This document shows, piece after piece, positions 1 to 8,956 of a stretch of 40,191 nt of DNA. This stretch comes from Halieaceae bacterium (GTDB lineage Bacteria > Pseudomonadota > Gammaproteobacteria > Pseudomonadales > Halieaceae): contig WTJR01000165.1 of the NCBI GenBank assembly GCA_011524755.1, positions 21,168 through 61,358 of the forward strand. The letters are read 5' to 3'. The first letter of the stretch is position 1. Every line of letters begins with the position of its first letter. Position numbers and translations under genes: made by a program. The notes beneath the pieces are model-generated. The model was not told where the DNA came from and searched no databases. It worked only from the letters and a program-made list of their open reading frames with translations.

Positions 1-41
1 AAAGTAGCGATAAATAGTCGATACCGATGGCCAAATCCATA

Positions 42-66
42 ATTCTTGACTAAACTAGTCGGGTAT
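42..66 (+). promoter_or_regulatory. Type 1 IscR operator overlapping the isc promoter
   Basis: The 25 bases match the published type 1 IscR consensus (ATASYYGACTRwwwYAGTCRRSTAT) at 23 of 25 positions. The two half-sites GACTA and TAGTC are inverted around a short A-rich centre. The site contains TTGACT (46-51), a good -35 hexamer, so bound IscR should block RNA polymerase. A looser half-site (TAGTCGATAC, about 15-24) lies upstream and could be a second operator. In E. coli, [2Fe-2S]-IscR bound here represses the operon and apo-IscR releases it. The motif is seen directly; the regulatory logic is inferred from that family. Confidence 0.85.
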
Positions 67-90
67 TTGAGCTATTGACGTCGTGCGCTG

Positions 91-558
91 ATGAAATTGA
101 CCACACGAGGCCGCTATGCGGTGACAGCGATGTTGGATCTCGCCATTCACGGTGGTGAGGATCCTATTACGCTGGCCGATATTTCGGCGCGTCAGGAAAT
201 CTCTCTGTCGTATCTCGAGCAACTGTTCTCCAAGCTGCGGCGGGAAGACTTAGTTCGGAGTATCAGAGGTCCGGGCGGTGGCTATCAGCTCGCGAGAGGG
301 TATGACCGAATTTTTGTTGCACAGATTATCGATGCGGTCGATGAATCGATTGACGCAACAAACTGTCAGGGCCGCGGCGACTGTAACCATGGCGAGGTCT
401 GCTTGACTCATCACCTTTGGCAGGATTTGTCAGATCAGATTCACGGTTTTCTGAGTGGCATAAGTTTAGAAGATCTGGTCAACCGTGGCGGTTACCGGAA
501 AGGCAGTTATATGGCGGGTTTGGTTGAGTCTCAGCCACTCACGCTGAGGGATATGTAG
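91..558 (+). CDS. iscR: Fe-S cluster-sensing repressor IscR
   Basis: Rrf2-family winged-helix regulator of iron-sulfur cluster assembly. The 155-residue protein begins with the family-typical [18 protein letters not shown], and its recognition-helix region (about 27-60) ends in the conserved RGPGGGYQL. The cluster ligands C92, C98, C104 and H107 fall at exactly the E. coli numbering, so it should bind a [2Fe-2S] cluster and serve as both sensor and repressor. It is the first gene of the isc operon, and the operator at 42-66 points to autoregulation. There is no clear Shine-Dalgarno sequence before this start. The start is supported by the conserved N-terminus, so the leader may be short or translation initiation weak. 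Confidence 0.97.
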   Translation: MKLTTRGRYAVTAMLDLAIHGGEDPITLADISARQEISLSYLEQLFSKLRREDLVRSIRGPGGGYQLARGYDRIFVAQIIDAVDESIDATNCQGRGDCNHGEVCLTHHLWQDLSDQIHGFLSGISLEDLVNRGGYRKGSYMAGLVESQPLTLRDM

Positions 559-582
559 ACCAAGCGGTCTGAGGAAAATTTT

Positions 583-1815
583 ATGGGAAAGGCAGAAGTG
601 ATCAACGTGCCAATCTATCTGGACTACCTGTCCACGACACCCGTTGACCCGCGCGTTGTCGAAGCGATGACGCAGTGTCTGTCGATGGATGGTGTGTTCG
701 GAAACCCTGCATCGCGCTCTCACCAGTATGGCTGGAAGGCGGAAGAGGCGATTGAAAATGCTCGCTGTCAGGTTGCTGAGCTGATCAATGCGGATCCTCG
801 GGAGATTGTATGGACGTCAGGTGCCACTGAGTCAGATAACTTGGCGATCAAAGGTGCTGCCCATTTCTATCAGCGCAAAGGCAAGCACATCATCACCTCG
901 AAAATAGAACATAAAGCTGTGCTTGATACCTGTCGTCAGCTCGAACGTGAGGGATTCGAGGTGACTTACCTAGAACCCAACACGGATGGTTTGACTACTC
1001 CGGAAATGATTGCGGATGCCATCCGAGAGGACACCAGTGTTGTGAGTGTTATGCACGCTAATAATGAAATTGGTGTTGTAAATGACATCGCAGGCATTGG
1101 TGAGGTGTGTCGGGAACGGGGTGTCATCTACCACGTCGATGCTGCGCAGAGCACCGGTAAGCTTCCGCTCGATATGGAGACGATGAAGGTCGACTTACTC
1201 TCCATATCAGCGCACAAAATGTACGGTCCTAAGGGTATTGGCGCCCTTTACGTTCGCCGCAAGCCACGCGTTCGAATCGAAGCTCAAATGCACGGTGGCG
1301 GTCATGAGCGCGGTATGCGATCGGGTACCCTTGCAACTCACCAGATCGTGGGTCTGGGTGAGGCGGCACGCATTGCGACAGAGGAGATGCAAGCAGAGGG
1401 TGAACGTCTGCGTGCGTTGCGTCAGCGATTCTGGGACGCCATCAACGATATCCCCGAGGTTCACATTAACGGTTCCCGCGATCACCGTTTGCCCGGTGCA
1501 CTGAACGTCAGCTTTGCCTTTGTTGAAGGTGAGTCATTGATTATGTCATTGAAAGACTTGGCGATCTCGAGTGGCTCGGCGTGTACATCGGCCAGTTTGG
1601 AACCCTCTTATGTTCTGCGAGCACTGGGGCTCAATGACGAGCTGGCACACAGCTCACTGCGATTCAGTTTCGGTCGTTTTACGACGGAAGACGACGTGGA
1701 TCGCGCCGCAATCAGTGTCCGCCACGCGGTGGACAAGTTAAGAGAACTGTCACCGCTCTGGGATATGTATCAGGACGGCATTGACCTCGACACAATTGAA
1801 TGGGCAGCGCACTAA
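583..1815 (+). CDS. iscS: Cysteine desulfurase IscS
   Basis: PLP-dependent class V aminotransferase-fold enzyme that removes sulfur from L-cysteine as a protein-bound persulfide and passes it to IscU and to tRNA-thiolation partners. At 410 residues it is close to E. coli IscS (404). The PLP lysine is K212 in [10 protein letters not shown], and the persulfide cysteine is C334 in the mobile loop [16 protein letters not shown], the long-loop group I form. The start has a good GAGGAA ribosome-binding site and lies 24 bases after iscR. The first eight residues or so extend past the E. coli start, which is conserved from PIYLDY onward, so a slightly later start cannot be excluded. Confidence 0.97.
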   Translation: MGKAEVINVPIYLDYLSTTPVDPRVVEAMTQCLSMDGVFGNPASRSHQYGWKAEEAIENARCQVAELINADPREIVWTSGATESDNLAIKGAAHFYQRKGKHIITSKIEHKAVLDTCRQLEREGFEVTYLEPNTDGLTTPEMIADAIREDTSVVSVMHANNEIGVVNDIAGIGEVCRERGVIYHVDAAQSTGKLPLDMETMKVDLLSISAHKMYGPKGIGALYVRRKPRVRIEAQMHGGGHERGMRSGTLATHQIVGLGEAARIATEEMQAEGERLRALRQRFWDAINDIPEVHINGSRDHRLPGALNVSFAFVEGESLIMSLKDLAISSGSACTSASLEPSYVLRALGLNDELAHSSLRFSFGRFTTEDDVDRAAISVRHAVDKLRELSPLWDMYQDGIDLDTIEWAAH

Positions 1816-1844
1816 TCGGCGTTTAGCGCCCGAAGGAGTAGGTT

Positions 1845-2228
1845 ATGGCTTACAGCGAAAAAGTAATTGATCACTACGAAAATCCACGCAACGTCGGCAA
1901 GCTCGATGCCGATAGTGACAACGTGGGCACGGGTATGGTCGGAGCACCAGCCTGTGGCGACGTTATGCGCTTGCAGATTCAGGTGAACGATGAGGGTGTC
2001 ATCGAAGACGCCAAATTCAAGACCTATGGTTGCGGTTCTGCCATTGCGTCAAGCTCGCTTTTAACCGAGTGGGTCAAGGGCAAGAAGCTTGAGGAGGCCG
2101 AGGCGATTAAGAATACAGAGATCGCTCAGGAGTTGGCGCTTCCGCCCGTAAAAATTCACTGCTCAGTGCTAGCGGAAGACGCTATCAAAGCGGCGGTTAA
2201 AAACATCCGGGAAAAGCGGGGCGAGTAA
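1845..2228 (+). CDS. iscU: Fe-S cluster scaffold IscU
   Basis: Scaffold on which [2Fe-2S] clusters are built from IscS sulfur before HscA/HscB-assisted transfer. The 127-residue protein carries the three cluster cysteines C37, C63 and C106 and the D39 that tunes cluster lability. The HscA-recognition motif LPPVK is at 99-103. A clear GAAGGAG ribosome-binding site precedes the ATG. Its TAA stop overlaps the ATG of iscA by one base (TAATG), indicating translational coupling. Confidence 0.98.
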   Translation: MAYSEKVIDHYENPRNVGKLDADSDNVGTGMVGAPACGDVMRLQIQVNDEGVIEDAKFKTYGCGSAIASSSLLTEWVKGKKLEEAEAIKNTEIAQELALPPVKIHCSVLAEDAIKAAVKNIREKRGE

Positions 2229-2551
2229 TGGCCATTAGCGTCACGTCTGCGGCGGCTGAGCATGTCAGTAAACAGCTACAAGCCCGAGGTCGAGGTGAAG
2301 GCATCCGAATTGGTGTAAAAACCTCTGGCTGCTCTGGGCTTGCTTATGTCTTGGAGTTTGTCGACGTACAGGATCCAGAGGACACGCTGTTTGAGACGGA
2401 TGGTGTGCGAGTGTTTGTTGATCCCAAGAGCCTGGTCTATCTCGATGGCACGATTGTCGATTTTGCGAAAGAAGGTCTCAACGAGGGGCTAGAGTTCAGG
2501 AATCCAAATGTCGCGGGCGAATGCGGCTGCGGCGAGAGCTTCACTGTCTAA
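2228..2551 (+). CDS. iscA: A-type Fe-S carrier IscA
   Basis: A-type carrier that accepts iron or clusters and delivers [4Fe-4S] clusters to target enzymes. The 107-residue protein contains the family triad C35 (TSGCSGLAY) and C99/C101 in the C-terminal ECGCGESF motif. It overlaps iscU by one base and sits in the canonical position before hscB. Isc-operon context favours IscA over the related ErpA and SufA. Likely clients encoded in this same window include RlmN and IspG; that connection is inferred. Confidence 0.96.
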   Translation: MAISVTSAAAEHVSKQLQARGRGEGIRIGVKTSGCSGLAYVLEFVDVQDPEDTLFETDGVRVFVDPKSLVYLDGTIVDFAKEGLNEGLEFRNPNVAGECGCGESFTV

Positions 2552-2582
2552 GACGTCATTTAAGAAACGTTTGTGAGGTCAC

Positions 2583-3092
2583 GTGACCAACTATTTTCAG
2601 TCCTTTGATCTGACACCGAGCTTTGCCATTGACCAGGCAGCGCTCGAGGCCCGATACGAACAACTCATGGTGCTCTGCCACCCTGACAAGTTTGCAGGCG
2701 CGGCAACGTTCGAGCAGCGAGCAGCAGCCAAGCGAGCCGCTGATGTGAATGAAGCCTATGGTGTCTTGCGGCATGCCGTCAGACGAGCAGGACATTTACT
2801 TGAATTACACGGTGTCGACCTTCAGGAGCTAGAGCGTCAACCTGCGTCGCCCGATTTTCTCTTTGAGCAAATGATGCTCCGTGAGCGGGTTCAGGATTTC
2901 GACTCACTGACCAGCAGTGAAGCAAGCGCATTGGTGTCCGACATCGAATCTGCCTACAGCGAAACGCAAAATGCCTTCGTTGCGCATTATGATCGGGATG
3001 ATATCAGTGGTGCCTGTGCCAAGTGGGTTGAGTTCCACTTTCAGCAAAAGCTGCTCGATGAGTTAGTCCGGGCGCAACGTCAGGCAGCCTAA
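2583..3092 (+). CDS. hscB: J-domain co-chaperone HscB
   Basis: DnaJ-type co-chaperone that binds IscU and stimulates the ATPase of HscA. The N-terminal J-domain carries the essential HPD motif at 33-35, and the C-terminal helical part (about 85-165) corresponds to the IscU-binding domain. At 169 residues it matches the family (E. coli 171). The start is GTG at 2583, giving the conserved N-terminus MTNYFQSFDL. It lies 31 bases after iscA and only five bases before hscA. Confidence 0.96.
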   Translation: MTNYFQSFDLTPSFAIDQAALEARYEQLMVLCHPDKFAGAATFEQRAAAKRAADVNEAYGVLRHAVRRAGHLLELHGVDLQELERQPASPDFLFEQMMLRERVQDFDSLTSSEASALVSDIESAYSETQNAFVAHYDRDDISGACAKWVEFHFQQKLLDELVRAQRQAA

Positions 3093-3097
3093 GAATC

Positions 3098-4954
3098 GTG
3101 TTACTTCAAATTTCGGAACCCAACAGTACTGATAACACCGCTCGCGAGCGCAAGCGGGGTCTTGGCATCGACCTAGGTACGACCAACAGTCTCGTGGCCA
3201 CGAAATCGGAGCAGGGCGTAGATGTTATTGCCGACGCCTCCGGCGCAAGACTTGTACCTTCCGTAGTGAACTTCAACGGCGACGTCACGGTCGGTGCGGC
3301 GGCACTTGAGTTGGCTGTTTCAGATGTCCGAAACACGGTTCTCTCTGCTAAGCGCTTCATGGGGAGATCTCGCGATGATCTCAGCGAGGCGCAATTACTT
3401 GGACTAGCCGCCACCGATGCGCTGGCCTTTGATACGAGCGATGGCCCGAAGACGCCGGTTGAGGTTTCCAGTGAGATCCTGCGTGCGCTAGCAACGCGAG
3501 CGCGGGACAGTCTTGAAGAGCAGGAAGAGGGCGTGGTTATTACGGTACCCGCGTATTTCGACGATAGGCAGCGGCAGGCGACACGGCAAGCGGCTGAGCT
3601 GGCCGGTCTGAACGTTCTTCGCCTGTTGAACGAACCCACGGCTGCGGCCGTTGCTTATGGACTTGACGAGACAATTGCTGAATCGAGTGTCGTGGCCGTT
3701 TACGATCTTGGCGGCGGAACGTTTGATATTTCTATCTTGCGAATGGAGCGCGGTCTTCTTCGGGTATTGGCAACCGGTGGTGACAGCGCTCTTGGTGGTG
3801 ACGACTTTGACGAAGTCATTGTTAGCTGGATGATTGATCAGTGGGGTCTTGTAGATCTCACTCGCGAACAACAAAGACGACTTACTGTCATGGCAAGAGC
3901 GATTAAAGAGCGACTGTCAGACTCATCTGAGGTAGTCATTGAGGCGTCGGGTGAGTTTGTAGATCTTGAAGACCTGCCTGTGACCCGAGAAGTCTTCGCT
4001 TCGCTCTCGGAGGGTCTCATCAACAGAACGCTGAGAGCCTGTGATCAGGCGCTTGAAGATGCTGGCGTGACGGAGGTTGCGCATGTGGTGCTGGTGGGTG
4101 GCTCAACACGCATGCCCGTCGTGCGTGATGCGGTAGCGAAACATTTTGGTCGCGAGCCACTGTGCTCCATTAACCCCGATGAGGTCGTTGCCTTGGGAGC
4201 TGCACTTCAGGCCGATATCTTGGTGGGTAATGGCGATGGTGATGAGGCTTTATTGCTTGATGTGATTCCACTGTCGTTGGGTTTGGAGACCTATGGTGGT
4301 TTGATTGAGAAAATCATCCCACGCAACTCCGTTCTGCCACTCGCGAAAGCGCAGGAATTTACGACAGCGAAAGACGGGCAAACCGGTCTCGTCGTCCACG
4401 TGCTTCAAGGGGAGCGAGAGCGTGTAGAGGATTGTCGCTCCTTGGCCCGCTTCGAGCTGAACGGCATACCCCCGATGGTCGCTGGTGCAGCCCGTATTTT
4501 AGTGACCTTCAAAGTGGACGCCGATGGTTTATTGGAGGTTTCTGCCCGGGAGGAAATTACCGGTACTGAGGCGGTATTGGTCGTAAAACCCTCGTTTGGC
4601 CTGAGCGACGACGAGGTAGCTGCCATGTTGCGCGCGAGTCAGACCAATGCGGCCGAGGATATGCAGGCAAGACAACTCAGAGAGGCGAAGGTTGAGGCGG
4701 AATCGCTACTTCATGGTTTAGCCGGTGCGCTTGACGCTGATGGTGATCTTCTCAGTGATGAGGAGCGAGCCGACCTCGAAAAAGAGGCGGGAGCGCTGGT
4801 GACCGCGCTTCAATCCGACAATACCGATACTATCCGTGCGGTCACTGACCAATTAGGTCAGGCGTCGCTGACGTTTGCTGAACGACGTATGGACCGCAGT
4901 ATTAAGAGTGCTTTGAGCGGTGTTGCCGTCTCAGAGCTGGAAGCCGAAGACTAG
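3098..4954 (+). CDS. hscA: Hsp70-family Fe-S chaperone HscA
   Basis: Specialised Hsp70 that releases nascent clusters from IscU in an ATP-dependent cycle with HscB. The 618-residue protein has the Hsp70 phosphate-binding motif GIDLGTTNSLVA near residues 23-34, the second signature DLGGGTFDIS near 203-212, and a substrate-binding domain from about residue 380 followed by a helical lid. The GTG start at 3098 gives MLLQISEP, which matches the HscA N-terminus. The gap from hscB is five bases, so the pair is translationally linked. Confidence 0.97.
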   Translation: MLLQISEPNSTDNTARERKRGLGIDLGTTNSLVATKSEQGVDVIADASGARLVPSVVNFNGDVTVGAAALELAVSDVRNTVLSAKRFMGRSRDDLSEAQLLGLAATDALAFDTSDGPKTPVEVSSEILRALATRARDSLEEQEEGVVITVPAYFDDRQRQATRQAAELAGLNVLRLLNEPTAAAVAYGLDETIAESSVVAVYDLGGGTFDISILRMERGLLRVLATGGDSALGGDDFDEVIVSWMIDQWGLVDLTREQQRRLTVMARAIKERLSDSSEVVIEASGEFVDLEDLPVTREVFASLSEGLINRTLRACDQALEDAGVTEVAHVVLVGGSTRMPVVRDAVAKHFGREPLCSINPDEVVALGAALQADILVGNGDGDEALLLDVIPLSLGLETYGGLIEKIIPRNSVLPLAKAQEFTTAKDGQTGLVVHVLQGERERVEDCRSLARFELNGIPPMVAGAARILVTFKVDADGLLEVSAREEITGTEAVLVVKPSFGLSDDEVAAMLRASQTNAAEDMQARQLREAKVEAESLLHGLAGALDADGDLLSDEERADLEKEAGALVTALQSDNTDTIRAVTDQLGQASLTFAERRMDRSIKSALSGVAVSELEAED

Positions 4955-4964
4955 AGACGAGCTC

Positions 4965-5303
4965 ATGCCCCAGATAATTGTTCTTCCTCATCATGAAATA
5001 TGCCCTGAGGGCGCGGCGGTAGAAGCCAGCAGCGGTGAGAGCGTCTGCGAAGTGCTGTTAGCTAATGACATAGACATCGAGCACGCCTGTGAAATGTCGT
5101 GTGCTTGCACGACCTGTCACGTCATCGTCCGGGAGGGATTTGACTCGTTAAACGAGGCAGACGAACTGGAAGAGGACTATCTCGATAAAGCGTGGGGCTT
5201 GGAGCCTGAGTCACGATTGTCGTGCCAGGCTATCGTTGGTGACGAGCCGCTCGTCGTTGAAATCCCGAAGTACACAATCAATCACGCCTCAGAGAAGCAT
5301 TAA
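4965..5303 (+). CDS. fdx: [2Fe-2S] ferredoxin of the isc operon
   Basis: Adrenodoxin-type ferredoxin that supplies electrons for cluster assembly on IscU. The reading frame is open from 4920, but the ATG at 4965 gives MPQIIVLPHHEICPEG, the conserved start, and a 112-residue protein (E. coli 111), so I use it. The cluster ligands are C42, C48, C51 (ACEMSCACTTC) and C87 (RLSCQA). It starts ten bases after hscA and is the last gene of this isc operon. The usual small acidic gene iscX does not follow. Confidence 0.96.
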   Translation: MPQIIVLPHHEICPEGAAVEASSGESVCEVLLANDIDIEHACEMSCACTTCHVIVREGFDSLNEADELEEDYLDKAWGLEPESRLSCQAIVGDEPLVVEIPKYTINHASEKH

Positions 5304-5322
5304 AAAGCACACTTTTGTTGCC

Positions 5323-5351
5323 ATGACAGGCTGAGTTAAAGGCCTTATACT
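5323..5351 (+). promoter_or_regulatory. Sigma-70-type promoter for ndk
   Basis: ATGACA (5323-5328) and TATACT (5346-5351) are separated by 17 bases, each differing from the consensus hexamer at one position. The element lies in the 119-base gap between fdx and ndk and would give a leader of roughly 65 bases. It suggests that the ndk-to-der genes need not rely on the IscR-controlled promoter. Seen by eye only; no transcription data. Confidence 0.6.
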
Positions 5352-5422
5352 CCGCGCCCGACAGCGGGTAGACCCTACAGGGAGCCCGTCGATCATTACT
5401 TATTCATCATCAGGAGACATTC

Positions 5423-5848
5423 ATGTCGGTTGAACAAACGCTTTCGATCATCAAGCCCGATGCCGTTGCAAAAAACGTCACAGGTCAAATCAACTCGCGC
5501 TTTGAAGCTGCGGGACTGCAGATCGTTGCCCAAAAGATGCTTCGATTGTCTGATGAGCTTGCCGGTGGATTCTACGCCGAGCACAAAGAGCGACCTTTCT
5601 ATCCCGATCTGGTTGCGTTCATGACTTCAGGTCCCGTTGTTGTTCAGGTCCTCGAGGGAGAGGGTGCCATTCTGAAGAACCGTGAGCTCATGGGTGCCAC
5701 TAACCCAGCTGAAGCTGATGCAGGAACGATTCGTGCAGACTTTGCAAAGTCAATTGATGCTAACGCTGTTCACGGATCAGATTCACCGGCCTCGGCTGCG
5801 CGTGAAATTGCGTACTTCTTCGCTTCCAGCGACCTTTGCAGTCGATAA
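5423..5848 (+). CDS. ndk: Nucleoside diphosphate kinase
   Basis: Transfers the gamma phosphate of ATP to nucleoside diphosphates through a phospho-histidine, balancing NTP and dNTP pools. The 141-residue protein begins [14 protein letters not shown], typical for bacterial Ndk, and has the active-site histidine H117 in [10 protein letters not shown]. The ribosome-binding site is CAGGAG. The position just after the isc operon and before rlmN is common in Pseudomonas-type gammaproteobacteria. Confidence 0.97.
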   Translation: MSVEQTLSIIKPDAVAKNVTGQINSRFEAAGLQIVAQKMLRLSDELAGGFYAEHKERPFYPDLVAFMTSGPVVVQVLEGEGAILKNRELMGATNPAEADAGTIRADFAKSIDANAVHGSDSPASAAREIAYFFASSDLCSR

Positions 5849-5867
5849 GTAACAAAGACTGATTCGA

Positions 5868-7016
5868 ATGCCGGACGCGCTCATTGCAACAACCGCTCCG
5901 GCCAGCAAGGTCAATCTGCTGGGCATGACACGTGCCCAGCTAGAATCCTTTTTTATCGACATTGGTGAGAAGAAGTTTCGCGCTCAGCAGGTGATGAAAT
6001 GGATCCACCATCAAGGTGTGCGCGATTTTCAGGAGATGACTAATCTTGGAAAGGCGCTTCGTGATCGACTCTCCCAGACGGCAGAAATCACGCCTCCGAT
6101 TATCGACAGCCAGCAAGATTCAGCGGATGGGACCCGCAAGTGGGCCATTAAAGTTGCGGGCGGCGCGTTGGTAGAGGCTGTCCTGATCCCCGAGGGAGAT
6201 CGTGCCACCTTCTGCGTGTCGTCTCAGGTGGGCTGCAGCCTTGATTGCAAGTTTTGCTCCACGGGCAAACAGGGGTTTCAGCGCGATTTAACTGCGGCTG
6301 AAATCATTGGACAGGTGTGGTTAGCCATCGACTCCTACGACGGCTGGCAGGCCGGGAAAGGCCGCGTGGTAACCAATGTCGTGATGATGGGCATGGGTGA
6401 GCCATTGCTCAATTTTGATAACGTCGTATCGTCTATGGAGCTGATGTGTGACGACCTCGCTTATGGGCTGTCCAAGCGAAAAGTGACGCTGTCTACCTCC
6501 GGTGTCGTGCCTGCTTTGGACCAGCTTGCCGACCTGTCTGATGTCAGTTTGGCAATTTCGCTACACGCGCCCAATGATGCCATTCGCGATCAAATTGTTC
6601 CCATTAATAAGCGATACCCCATTGCCAAGCTACTGTCCTCGGCGCGTGCCTATATTGATGCGCAGACAGACAAAAAGCGGGTTGTCACTATTGAGTACAC
6701 CTTACTAGCCGGTGTTAATGATCAAGTTGAGCACGCCCGTGAGCTTGCTCAGCTACTGGATGGCTACCCCTGTAAAATTAACCTCATTCCCTTCAACGAT
6801 TTTCCTAACTCGGGCTTCAAACGTCCGAGCGGTAATGCGGTCTCTCGCTTTTGGAAAGTCTTGATGGAAGCGGGATTCATCGTCACAGTAAGGACGACAC
6901 GCGGTGACGATATCGATGCGGCTTGTGGGCAGCTTGTTGGTGAGGTGAACGACCGAACCAAACGCTCGGCTCGATATCGTGCACAATACGAAGAAATAGA
7001 CACAGTCGAGGGGTAA
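5868..7016 (+). CDS. rlmN: 23S rRNA/tRNA adenine C2-methyltransferase RlmN
   Basis: Radical-SAM enzyme that methylates C2 of A2503 in 23S rRNA and of A37 in some tRNAs. The 382-residue protein has the radical-SAM triad C123-x3-C127-x2-C130 and the two mechanistic cysteines C116 and C353 ([10 protein letters not shown]), each two positions before the E. coli residue. RlmN needs a [4Fe-4S] cluster, so it depends on the upstream isc genes. The ribosome-binding site is weak; the start is the first ATG after ndk, and the conserved block begins near residue 14. Confidence 0.97.
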   Translation: MPDALIATTAPASKVNLLGMTRAQLESFFIDIGEKKFRAQQVMKWIHHQGVRDFQEMTNLGKALRDRLSQTAEITPPIIDSQQDSADGTRKWAIKVAGGALVEAVLIPEGDRATFCVSSQVGCSLDCKFCSTGKQGFQRDLTAAEIIGQVWLAIDSYDGWQAGKGRVVTNVVMMGMGEPLLNFDNVVSSMELMCDDLAYGLSKRKVTLSTSGVVPALDQLADLSDVSLAISLHAPNDAIRDQIVPINKRYPIAKLLSSARAYIDAQTDKKRVVTIEYTLLAGVNDQVEHARELAQLLDGYPCKINLIPFNDFPNSGFKRPSGNAVSRFWKVLMEAGFIVTVRTTRGDDIDAACGQLVGEVNDRTKRSARYRAQYEEIDTVEG

Positions 7017-7024
7017 GTATCCCT

Positions 7025-7786
7025 GTGAAACATCTTTGCTCATTGGTGATTACTGCTTTTCTTGCGGGCTGCGTTGTTGAGACCAGCGGTCCGGAGCCGG
7101 CGCCAGTCGACCCAGCGCAGGCACTAGAGCAGCGTGTGAGTCTTGCCCGTCAATACATTGGTGCCGGCGATTGGGAAAACGCCAAACGTAATCTGGAGCT
7201 GGCGGCAGCAATTGATGCTGACAATGCTGATGTACTCGAGGCGTTTGCACTGGTTTATCAAAGTACAGGCGAGTTCGAACTCGCCGAGTCCAATTTCAAA
7301 GAAGCGCTTGATGCCGGTGCCGGATCGCGGGCACGCAACAATTACGCGGCATTTTTATACGCGCAGGGTCGTTACCTCGAGGCGGCAGCGGCTTTTCGTG
7401 AAGTGACCACGGATACGTTGTACAGCGGGAGGCCAAGAGCATTCGTGAATCTCGGATTGGCCTTGCTGCAGACTCAGGAGACCCCCGAGGCAAAGTCTGC
7501 ATTCAGTCGAGCCCTACTAATGGAGCCTCGAAACAGCACAGCACTTCTTGAACTAACTCAAATCGAACTCACCGAGGGTGATGTAGCGGCCGCGAGTGGG
7601 TATTATGAGCGGTACAGAGCGGGCACGCGAAGACAGACAGCGCGTGCACTGATTCTTGGTGTGGAAATTGCGCGTCTTAATGGCGATGCAAATATGGAGG
7701 CCAGTAATATGCTGGCACTGCGCAATTTATACGCCGAAACGCCGATTTATAAGGCGTGGACAGCTGCCCAAAAGGAGCAGCGTTAA
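7025..7786 (+). CDS. pilF: Type IV pilus biogenesis lipoprotein PilF/PilW (TPR protein)
   Basis: Outer-membrane pilotin that helps the PilQ secretin assemble. The 253-residue protein starts at a GTG eight bases after the rlmN stop and has a lipoprotein signal with lipobox LAGC (C16). About six TPR-like helical repeats follow (roughly 37-240). Its place between rlmN and ispG is the standard site for pilF in Pseudomonas-like genomes, which supports the assignment more than the generic TPR fold does. No other pilus gene is in the window, so function in pili is inferred. Confidence 0.87.
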   Translation: MKHLCSLVITAFLAGCVVETSGPEPAPVDPAQALEQRVSLARQYIGAGDWENAKRNLELAAAIDADNADVLEAFALVYQSTGEFELAESNFKEALDAGAGSRARNNYAAFLYAQGRYLEAAAAFREVTTDTLYSGRPRAFVNLGLALLQTQETPEAKSAFSRALLMEPRNSTALLELTQIELTEGDVAAASGYYERYRAGTRRQTARALILGVEIARLNGDANMEASNMLALRNLYAETPIYKAWTAAQKEQR

Positions 7787-7816
7787 TACGATAAGAACAA
7801 TGTAGGGGAACTCTCA

Positions 7817-8944
7817 ATGAGTCAGGCTTCACCCATCAAGCGCCGCAAGAGCCGTCAGATTATGGTTGGCACTGTGCCAGTGGGTGGTGACGCCCCGATC
7901 AGTGTTCAAAGTATGACTAATACCGAAACGCGTGATGTCGACGCTACTCTGGCGCAAATCAACGCCATCGCTGAGGCGGGCGCCGATATCGTGAGAGTGT
8001 CAGTGCCCAGCATGGACGCGGCTGAAGCTTTCAAGTTAATCCGCCAGCAGTCACCGGTACCACTCGTTGCCGACATTCATTTTGATCACAAGATTGCACT
8101 CAAAGTGGCTGAGTACGGTGTCGATTGTCTGCGAATTAACCCGGGCAATATCGGCAAAGAGCAAAAAGTTCGTGAAGTCATTGCTGCCTGCAAGGACAAG
8201 GGAATTCCCATTCGCATCGGTGTAAACGCCGGTTCGCTCGGAAAAGAGTTGATGCGAAAGTATCCCGAACCCACGTCAGAAGCATTGATCGAGTCTGCGC
8301 TGAAAAACGTCGATATTCTCGATCGCCATAACTTCCCGGACTTCAAGGTCAGTGTGAAGGCGTCCGAGGTCTTTATGGCCGTGGCGGCCTATCGCGGTCT
8401 AGCGCAGCAAATTGAACAGCCGTTGCACCTGGGCATCACTGAGGCGGGGGCTCTCCGCGGCGGGACCGTCAAGTCAGCCGTTGGTCTGGGCATGCTTCTT
8501 ATGGAAGGTATCGGGGATACCATGAGGGTCTCGCTGGCTGCTGACCCAGTTGAAGAGGTTAAGGTCGGCTTTGAGATCCTGAAAAGCCTGAAATTGCGTA
8601 CAAACGGTATTAATTTTGTCGCATGTCCCAGTTGTTCGCGCCAAAACTTTGATGTTATCGGTACAATGAACGAACTGGAGCGGCGATTGGAAGATATCCG
8701 GACGCCTATGGATGTGGCCGTTATTGGCTGCATCGTGAACGGACCGGGAGAAGCAAAGGAAGCTGACGTCGGTTTGACCGGGGCAACCCCCAGTAATTTG
8801 ATTTACCTCGATGGCGAACCTGATCACAAAGTGAGCAACACTGATTTCGTTGATCACTTGGAGTCTGTCATCCGTAAGCGAGCCGAGAACCTGGAAGCCC
8901 AGCGTGCTCGAGAAGAAGCTGAGATTATTTCCAGCAGTCACTAG
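7817..8944 (+). CDS. ispG: 4-hydroxy-3-methylbut-2-enyl diphosphate synthase IspG
   Basis: Penultimate enzyme of the MEP isoprenoid pathway: converts methylerythritol cyclodiphosphate to HMBPP using a [4Fe-4S] cluster. The 375-residue protein has cluster ligands C270, C273 and C305 plus E312 (CIVNGPGE), identical in numbering to E. coli. The ATG has an AGGGGAA ribosome-binding site. In many relatives rodZ sits directly upstream; here the 30-base gap after pilF leaves no room for it. Confidence 0.98.
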   Translation: MSQASPIKRRKSRQIMVGTVPVGGDAPISVQSMTNTETRDVDATLAQINAIAEAGADIVRVSVPSMDAAEAFKLIRQQSPVPLVADIHFDHKIALKVAEYGVDCLRINPGNIGKEQKVREVIAACKDKGIPIRIGVNAGSLGKELMRKYPEPTSEALIESALKNVDILDRHNFPDFKVSVKASEVFMAVAAYRGLAQQIEQPLHLGITEAGALRGGTVKSAVGLGMLLMEGIGDTMRVSLAADPVEEVKVGFEILKSLKLRTNGINFVACPSCSRQNFDVIGTMNELERRLEDIRTPMDVAVIGCIVNGPGEAKEADVGLTGATPSNLIYLDGEPDHKVSNTDFVDHLESVIRKRAENLEAQRAREEAEIISSSH

Positions 8945-8956
8945 GACAAACAGTTA

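Noticed and set aside
3106-3639. Minus-strand open frame of 177 codons opposite hscA
   Set aside because: It lies fully inside the well-supported hscA gene, has a low-complexity Ser/Arg/Ala composition typical of a shadow frame and shows no family motif.
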